Shown here: positions 59,563 to 64,000 of the stretch, piece after piece
Layout: the number at the start of each line of letters is the position of its first letter
How positions within the stretch are numbered: the first letter of the stretch is position 1
Origin: JBOFIQ01 sp051654905
GTDB taxonomy: Bacteria; Actinomycetota; Actinomycetes; Propionibacteriales; Propionibacteriaceae
Reading direction: 5' to 3'
Assembly (NCBI GenBank): GCA_051654905.1
Contig: JBOFYY010000132.1
Coordinates: forward strand, 131,178 to 195,177
DNA length: 64,000 nt
The notes under the pieces: model-generated
The model's database searches: none
What the model was told of the DNA's origin: nothing
The model's input: only the letters and a program-made list of their open reading frames with translations
Position numbers and translations under genes: made by a program

Positions 59563-60291
59563 GTGACTGCACTCATGGGATTGAAGATGCGTTTGAAGCT
59601 GGCACGATTATTTGTGGTGTGTGACGCACTTGCTGATCGTGACAAGTTCGGTAGCTTTGTTACCGATGTCTTCGCAGGCGGCGTAGATATGCTGCAAGTA
59701 CGGGTAGGGGATTGTCCAGAAAAAATATTGCTAGAGCGGTTGCAAGATGCTCGAAATATTGCTTTTTCGTGTGGTGGAATTGTTGTCGTCCATGAATCGG
59801 TCAAAGTAGGAGCTGCGCATGAGGCTGATGCGTTCCATCTACGAGACCGCGATAAGTCATTAAAAGGAAGACAAGGGCTGCATCAGTGGGGTTTGTTAGG
59901 TAGAACTGCCCATACTGCAAAAGAAGTACGTGCTGGTCTTGAAGATGAGCTATTAGATTATCTATGGGTTGGACCAGTCATGGAAGATGCTGGTGGCATA
60001 GATCTGTTAAAAGAGACAGTCCTGAAAGCTACTCCTTCCCTAGACACAAGCAAACCATGGTTTGCCTGTGGTGGTATAGATCTAGAAAATCTAGATGAAG
60101 TTATTGCAGCAGGGGCTCGGCGTATTGCAGTATCACGCGCAGTATGTAAAGCCGATAATCCGCGTGAGGTAGTAGCGCAGATGAAACAGCAGTTACGCGA
60201 TGCTTGGCGAGAAGATTCTGCAATGGAGGCTTATGCGCTAGCAGTTCTTGGTGCTGGATCAGGTAGCAAATTTCAAGGTTTCCCTAAGTGA
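59563..60291 (+). CDS. Thiamine-phosphate synthase-like protein (ThiE family)
   Basis: About 242 aa; GTG at 59563, 6 nt after TATTCT, suggests leaderless initiation, and a GTG one codon earlier is equivalent. TIM-barrel ThiE fold: LFVVCDALADRDKFGSFV, GGVDMLQVRVGDCPEKILLE, VVVHESVKVGAAHEADAFHL, WFACGGIDLENLDEVIAAGA. Two motifs are weak: the HxGQxD region reads FHLRDRDKSL and the GPVFPTxTK loop reads GPVMEDAGGID. Catalysis, joining HMP-PP and thiazole phosphate, is therefore uncertain. Its stop overlaps the ribonuclease gene start (GTGA). Confidence 0.75.
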   Translation: MTALMGLKMRLKLARLFVVCDALADRDKFGSFVTDVFAGGVDMLQVRVGDCPEKILLERLQDARNIAFSCGGIVVVHESVKVGAAHEADAFHLRDRDKSLKGRQGLHQWGLLGRTAHTAKEVRAGLEDELLDYLWVGPVMEDAGGIDLLKETVLKATPSLDTSKPWFACGGIDLENLDEVIAAGARRIAVSRAVCKADNPREVVAQMKQQLRDAWREDSAMEAYALAVLGAGSGSKFQGFPK

Positions 60292-60800
60292 GAAAAACTG
60301 GGATTAATAGAGGCGTAATTATTGCTTTAGTGATGGTGCTTGCAGCAGCAGTTGTAAGTATTTTCCTGCTGTCGCAACATCATCTAGATAGATCGGTGCC
60401 GACGAGGGATCAAACTAAATCCCAGCAAGAATCCACGTCTAAATCGAATAGAAAATCTTCAAGCACCACTGGTCAGAACGTCAATAAAAATAAGCAAACA
60501 GATAATGACTCAGTATCTGGACTAGCTTGGATCGACAGCAATGATCTTCCAAAGCAGGCACAAGAAACATTGGAGCTAATCGATAAAGGTGGCCCTTACC
60601 CTTATCCAGGGAAAGATGGTTCAACTTATCGTAACCTCAGTAAAATTTTGCCCGTACGTAAAGAAGGATACTATCGTGAATACACGGTAAAAACTCCGGG
60701 AGAATCTGACCGAGGCGCTCGACGTATTGTGGTTGGCGATAACGGCGAGTTCTATTGGACCGCCGACCATTACGACACTTTTTCAAGGATCAGACGATGA
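60288..60800 (+). CDS. Membrane-anchored N1/T1-type guanyl ribonuclease
   Basis: 170 aa. N-terminal signal anchor (GVIIALVMVLAAAVVSIFLL) without a clear cleavage site, then a Ser/Lys/Gln-rich linker, then an RNase Sa/barnase-superfamily domain (~80-170). Catalytic residues expected from RNase Sa are present: Glu in YYREYTV, Arg in GARRIV, His in TADHYDTF. GGPYPYPGKDGSTYRN is the base-binding side. It lacks the disulfide cysteines of streptomycete RNases. It overlaps thiE upstream and barstar downstream (ATGA), an enzyme-inhibitor pair. Confidence 0.9.
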   Translation: MRKTGINRGVIIALVMVLAAAVVSIFLLSQHHLDRSVPTRDQTKSQQESTSKSNRKSSSTTGQNVNKNKQTDNDSVSGLAWIDSNDLPKQAQETLELIDKGGPYPYPGKDGSTYRNLSKILPVRKEGYYREYTVKTPGESDRGARRIVVGDNGEFYWTADHYDTFSRIRR

Positions 60801-61180
60801 CTCCAATCGATATCAGCGCAGTAGCACCACTTTTTGATGGGACTCTGACGCCAGGGATCTATCAGATGACTGCTCCACGTGCTGAAGTGCTAGCAGGATT
60901 ACGGGAAGCTGGATGGCAAGCAGCAGAATTGCCGCATGTAAAAACTCCTCAAGAAGCTCTCACCTTGATCGGAGAAGCATTGAGCTTTCCTAAATGGTAC
61001 GGGCGTAACTTGGATGCGCTTTGGGACTGTCTTGGTGATTTAACGCAGCCGACAGCACTTTACTGGCGTAGTTGGCAGGAATTAGCGATTCATTTCCCTG
61101 ATGAATGGGCACAACTTATGGGAGTACTTAAAGACAGAACCGAGGTTCTCGAACACCCATTTGCGTTGATCGTCGAGTGA
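60797..61180 (+). CDS. Barstar-family ribonuclease inhibitor
   Basis: 127 aa from the ATG overlapping the ribonuclease stop; AAGGA lies 7 nt upstream. The barstar core is clear: FPKWYGRNLDALWDCLGDL, where the Asp/Trp helix plugs the RNase active site. An N-terminal extension of ~35 residues precedes the core. Cytoplasmic immunity protein guarding against mis-localised ribonuclease from either neighbouring gene. A weak AT-rich hairpin (GTTTTCT/AGAAAAC, 61200-61221) follows about 20 bp downstream. Confidence 0.92.
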   Translation: MTPIDISAVAPLFDGTLTPGIYQMTAPRAEVLAGLREAGWQAAELPHVKTPQEALTLIGEALSFPKWYGRNLDALWDCLGDLTQPTALYWRSWQELAIHFPDEWAQLMGVLKDRTEVLEHPFALIVE

Positions 61181-61448
61181 TTTGAGTAGCTGTTAAAGGG
61201 TTTTCTGTGTCAAAAGAAAACAAATTTGTGACATAGTATGCGATTTTCAGCCTTCTGCAGGCGAACGTAGTTAGTGGTAATGGTCTGCGCTGAAGAGCCT
61301 TTTGGGAAAGTAGGCGGCTAAAACTTTCGGAGTGTCGGCTAAGAGTTTGTGGCAGTGATCGCATAGTGTGAGAAGTGAAGATTCGGAGCTGGAAAATATG
61401 CTCTTGCTGTTCTTTGATACGGTAAGTGCACAATTCGAAGGAGATCAG

Positions 61449-61889
61449 ATGAAGATTCAACAACTACTCACAAAACGGGTTTTAGCCGTTGTTTTGTTGC
61501 TGGCTACTACTCTAGGGCTTGGCACTTCTGCTATTGGAGTTAGCGCTGCTCCAGCCTTTGCCGATTCGGGCGTCTCGGCAAAGATACTTGCTACAGATCC
61601 TGAATCGGGATTGGAATGGATCAAAGTTAGTTCTCTTCCTAAAGAGGCAAAAGAAACTTTAGTTCTCATAGATAGGGGAGGGCCTTTTCCCTATCCGGGG
61701 AAAGATGGATCGATTTATCGTAATCGAAGTAAAGCATTGCCAGATGAGGAAATTGGATACTATCACGAATATACGGTAAAGACTCCAGGGGCATCCAATA
61801 GAGGTGCTCGTAGAATTATTACTGGTTCAAATGGTGAATTTTATTGGACCTCAGATCATTACAGCACATTTAAACGAATTCAAAGATGA
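61449..61889 (+). CDS. Secreted N1/T1-type guanyl ribonuclease, paralogue of the upstream gene
   Basis: 146 aa from the ATG at 61449 with GAAGGAG 6 nt upstream; the frame extends upstream without a signal. Cleavable signal peptide ending near SAAPAFA-DSG. RNase domain with YYHEYTV, GARRIITG and TSDHYSTFKRI, catalytic Glu, Arg and His all kept. It shares GGPxPYPGKDGSxYRN with the upstream enzyme, so the pair arose by duplication. It has its own ribosome binding site and a 268-bp upstream gap. No second barstar follows. Confidence 0.92.
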   Translation: MKIQQLLTKRVLAVVLLLATTLGLGTSAIGVSAAPAFADSGVSAKILATDPESGLEWIKVSSLPKEAKETLVLIDRGGPFPYPGKDGSIYRNRSKALPDEEIGYYHEYTVKTPGASNRGARRIITGSNGEFYWTSDHYSTFKRIQR

Positions 61890-62006
61890 TTTCTAGGGAA
61901 AGTTAGTGGCATGGATAACTTTTTTGGAATAACAACTTAGTTGTTATCAATCGAGTAAAAGCTATAGTTGACTAAAAGTTCATATTGGGTTAATTTAAAA
62001 ATAGCT

Positions 62007-62051
62007 AAAGTCGGTGTTTTCAGTATGGTAATTGCTGAAAATGCCGACTTT
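62007..62051. terminator. Bidirectional terminator between RNase 2 and the polyprenyl synthase gene
   Basis: 17-bp stem with two G-U pairs (AAAGTCGGTGTTTTCAG with CTGAAAATGCCGACTTT), 11-nt loop, T-rich on both sides. Confidence 0.8.
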
Positions 62052-62061
62052 ATTTTAATTA

Positions 62062-63141
62062 CTAGGCGTCGCGGCGGACAGCTGCTATTGCAAGTTTATG
62101 CAAACCTTCTCGACCTGCTGAGGTTAATGGAGCGGTATCTAGAATTTCGAGAGCTTCTGTTAGCCCGTCTTCGATTTGGCGTTCGACATGGATAACAGCG
62201 CCAGTGTCAGTGAGGATCTCGCAGAGCGTAGCTATCCCATCAGAATCAAGATCTGGGTTACCAAAAAGGGTTTCTAAGGTTGTGCGTTGAGCTGGTGTCG
62301 CGGTGGCGAAAGCTCGGGCAACAAGGATGGTGCGTTTACCTTCTCGTAAGTCATCTCCGGCAGGTTTTCCGGTAATTGTCTCATCTCCGAAGACCCCTAG
62401 TAGATCATCTCGGAGTTGGAAAGCTCGCCCAATAGGGGAGCCGAAAGAGCCTAATGTTGCAATAGTAGCTGGATTGGCTCCAGCTAGTGCTGCCCCGATT
62501 TGAGTAGGGCGGACGACGGTATAACGTGCGGACTTATATTCGAGAACTCTCGTTGCTTGAGCAACGGCGTCGGGTGCTCCCGGTGATGATGTTTGTGCTG
62601 TGATATCAAGGATCTGGCCACAGGTTACTTCGGTTCGCATAGTTGCCAGTAGCGGGCGAGCAGCAGCAAGGATTTCTGGTGAAAATCCTGAAAGGTCAAA
62701 CATTTCAGCAGAGAGCATTAGGATGAGGTCGCCGAGTAAAATAGCGCCATTTCGTCCTAAAATATCAGCGTCGTTGCGATCGCTGAAAGATAGTTCATAT
62801 TGACGATGAGCTGCCGGTATTCCACGGCGAGTGTCGGAGGCGTCCATTACATCATCGTGGATAAGCGCAGATACATGGAGTAGATCAAGTGAAGCTGCAG
62901 CAAGAAGTAGGGGAGTAGGATCTACTGGTTCATCGGCAATAGCGCGATAGCCCCATGCGCAGAATGCGGGGCGAAGTCGTTTGCCGCCTTGAGTGAAATC
63001 GGCAGCTAGTCGAGCAGTTAGCGCTAGTTCTGGTCCCATAGAAGTTAGCAGAGGTGTTGTCGATGAGATGAAAGAACTTATCGTGGCGCTAAGAGCGTGA
63101 CGAAACTCATCAGATAACGGGGCAGCAGGATCCAAAAGCAT
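62062..63141 (-). CDS. Polyprenyl (geranylgeranyl-type) diphosphate synthase
   Basis: 359 aa trans-prenyltransferase. First Asp-rich motif LIHDDVMDASDTRRG, second QLRDDLLGVFGD, and GGKRLRPAFCAWGYRA near the N-terminus binding isopentenyl diphosphate. Residues before the first motif (AASLDLLHVSA) lack bulky aromatics, consistent with products longer than farnesyl diphosphate, though chain length is not determined by inspection. Position near the PknL-type kinase recalls idsA2 (Rv2173). ATG start with no strong ribosome binding site. Confidence 0.9.
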   Translation of the reverse strand: MLLDPAAPLSDEFRHALSATISSFISSTTPLLTSMGPELALTARLAADFTQGGKRLRPAFCAWGYRAIADEPVDPTPLLLAAASLDLLHVSALIHDDVMDASDTRRGIPAAHRQYELSFSDRNDADILGRNGAILLGDLILMLSAEMFDLSGFSPEILAAARPLLATMRTEVTCGQILDITAQTSSPGAPDAVAQATRVLEYKSARYTVVRPTQIGAALAGANPATIATLGSFGSPIGRAFQLRDDLLGVFGDETITGKPAGDDLREGKRTILVARAFATATPAQRTTLETLFGNPDLDSDGIATLCEILTDTGAVIHVERQIEDGLTEALEILDTAPLTSAGREGLHKLAIAAVRRDA

Positions 63142-63241
63142 GAAAGTAGCCTAGCCTTTTTGAACGCTTACGTCTTGTGGTCCATAGTTATCCACACCCC
63201 TGCTTGTTTGGTTGGGTAGGTGATCTAGCAGAATAAGGGGT

Positions 63242-63760
63242 ATGCGAAATTCCACCCCTTTCGTAGTTGTGGCGCTTGTTGTTGCGCTCACTGCTTGTTC
63301 TGCACCGACGCCGCCTGTCGCGTCGCCTGCTCCTACTGCCAGTCTTGACGCTGACGCTGCCCTCCTAAAAGAAGCAGAAGACGTTTATCGACTAATTACA
63401 GAAGAACGGATACGTTTAACTAAAGATGGCGGAACTACTACTATAACTCCCACTCTTTCCCATCTGACAGAAGGTATTTACCAAAAGAAAATTTTGGCAT
63501 CACTTAATTATCAGTCAGAGAAACTAGAGAAAGTTTCTGGATCTTACTCGATAAATTATTTACGTAAAGCTAAAACAGAAGAAGGGGCAGCTGTAACTTT
63601 GGAAACATGCGAAGATGCTCGACAACTTACTGTATCCGATAGTAATGGAAAGGTGCTAAGAACTGGAGCTGTAGCTATATTTTATACTGATTTTCGTCGT
63701 ATAGATAACTATCTAGTTGCTTTTGAAAGCAAGTCGGAATTGGTTGCATCATGCAAATAA
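63242..63760 (+). CDS. Putative lipoprotein of unknown function
   Basis: 172 aa. Signal peptide with lipobox LTACS (Cys19), then a Pro/Ala-rich linker (APTPPVASPAPTASLDADAA) and a globular domain of ~140 residues with two further cysteines (ETCEDAR and the C-terminal SCK). AEDVYRLITEERIRLTKDGG and FYTDFRRIDNYLVAFE are notable segments. The fold may be an NTF2-like domain, judged only from the helix at its start. The 3' end overlaps the next gene by 10 bp. Confidence 0.75.
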   Translation: MRNSTPFVVVALVVALTACSAPTPPVASPAPTASLDADAALLKEAEDVYRLITEERIRLTKDGGTTTITPTLSHLTEGIYQKKILASLNYQSEKLEKVSGSYSINYLRKAKTEEGAAVTLETCEDARQLTVSDSNGKVLRTGAVAIFYTDFRRIDNYLVAFESKSELVASCK

Positions 63761-64000
63761 ATATATTAAAGAATCCTACGGCTATAGTGGTTGCTTTAAT
63801 ATTTCTAATATTTACCGCAACTGATGCTAAGGCTGCTGGAGATAACTGGGATGACATATCTATAGGTGTTGTGGTGAATCCGGATGGGATGGTTGTTGGG
63901 ACTATCGGGGTTGGTGGTGAGGGACCTCGTCAGCCGGTGTTGCCTCCTGTTGCGGAGATCACTCAACCGTATCTGCCAGGATCTTTTGTACCTGAACATG
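63751..64000 (+). CDS. Secreted protein, 3'-truncated by the window edge
   Basis: 83 codons are visible. ATG at 63751 inside the end of the lipoprotein gene. MQINILKNPTAIVVALIFLI begins a signal peptide with likely cleavage at TDAKA-AGD. The mature start has NWDDISIGVVVNPDGMVVGT, IGVGGEGP and a Pro-rich stretch (QPVLPPVAEITQPYLPG). No family recognised from this portion. The overlap suggests co-expression with the lipoprotein. Confidence 0.65.
   Translation, partial: MQINILKNPTAIVVALIFLIFTATDAKAAGDNWDDISIGVVVNPDGMVVGTIGVGGEGPRQPVLPPVAEITQPYLPGSFVPEH

Noticed and set aside
1..64000. tRNA or rRNA genes, CRISPR arrays, insertion sequences, prophage
   Set aside because: No T-arm signatures in a cloverleaf context, no regular repeat-spacer pattern, and no transposase or integrase frames were found by reading both strands.

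Overview
The window is a gene-dense stretch of an actinomycete chromosome, probably from a Mycobacteriales-type lineage with unusually low GC for that group (mid-to-high 40s percent by eye). The lineage call rests on gene content: DprE1/DprE2 (arabinan precursor pathway), a PimB'-like mannosyltransferase, an MshA/MshB-like mycothiol pair, GuaB1, LppM, DUF4191, DUF3043, a PASTA-tailed PknL-like kinase, GlnE with an adenylylatable GlnA, and a GlnR-type operator. Many of these genes lie close together in the M. tuberculosis Rv2171-Rv2221 region (from memory), here with rearrangement and insertions. Species cannot be named from sequence alone. I see no rRNA, tRNA, CRISPR array, insertion sequence or prophage.

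Layout. 0-2.5 kb: 3' part of glnE. 2.5-5.7 kb: dprE1-dprE2-yeiH, with yeiH frameshifted near its 3' end. 6.2-8 kb: a fused bluB-cobT gene. 8-10 kb: KtrB/KtrA-type potassium uptake. 10-14 kb, reverse strand: pdxST, an MFS exporter and LppM. 14-15.8 kb: glnA with a GlnR operator, preceded by a candidate short terminated RNA. 16.1-17.3 kb: an AT-rich island with a frameshifted secreted-protein gene, two paralogous tiny membrane-protein genes and a duplicated scrap of the neighbouring ABC-F gene. This is the best candidate for an undescribed system. 17.3-30.3 kb, reverse strand: ABC-F, DUF4191, lipA, meaB, mutB, mutA, lipB, dlaT and lpd. 30.3-32.7 kb: mshA, mshB and a small gene. 32.8-45 kb: pepA, gcvT, ABC-F, yigZ, DUF3043, glycerate kinase, erpA, guaB1, an M20 peptidase and cysS. 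45-48.5 kb: an atypical receiver protein, a lone A24 prepilin peptidase with an HTH partner, ppiA and a rhomboid-like protein. 48.5-54.5 kb: a c-di-AMP riboswitch ahead of a secreted CHAP hydrolase, a metallopeptidase lipoprotein, pimB', glucokinase and plsC. 54.5-59.4 kb: an APH-fold kinase, asparaginase, an EamA transporter and a PASTA kinase. 59.5-61.9 kb: thiE-like gene, then RNase-barstar-RNase. 62-64 kb: a polyprenyl diphosphate synthase, a lipoprotein and a secreted protein cut by the window edge.

How the genes fit together. lipB and lipA make the lipoyl groups carried by DlaT, with Lpd re-oxidising them; GcvT belongs to another lipoate-dependent complex. BluB-CobT makes the lower-ligand nucleotide of cobalamin, the cofactor of MutAB, whose integrity MeaB protects. 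GlnE modifies GlnA at Tyr402, and glnA carries a two-site GlnR operator. c-di-AMP is read by a riboswitch upstream of a cell-wall hydrolase and may also act on the Ktr channel. Many genes appear to be leaderless: a TANNNT -10 box lies 6-8 nt upstream of the start codon with no ribosome binding site.
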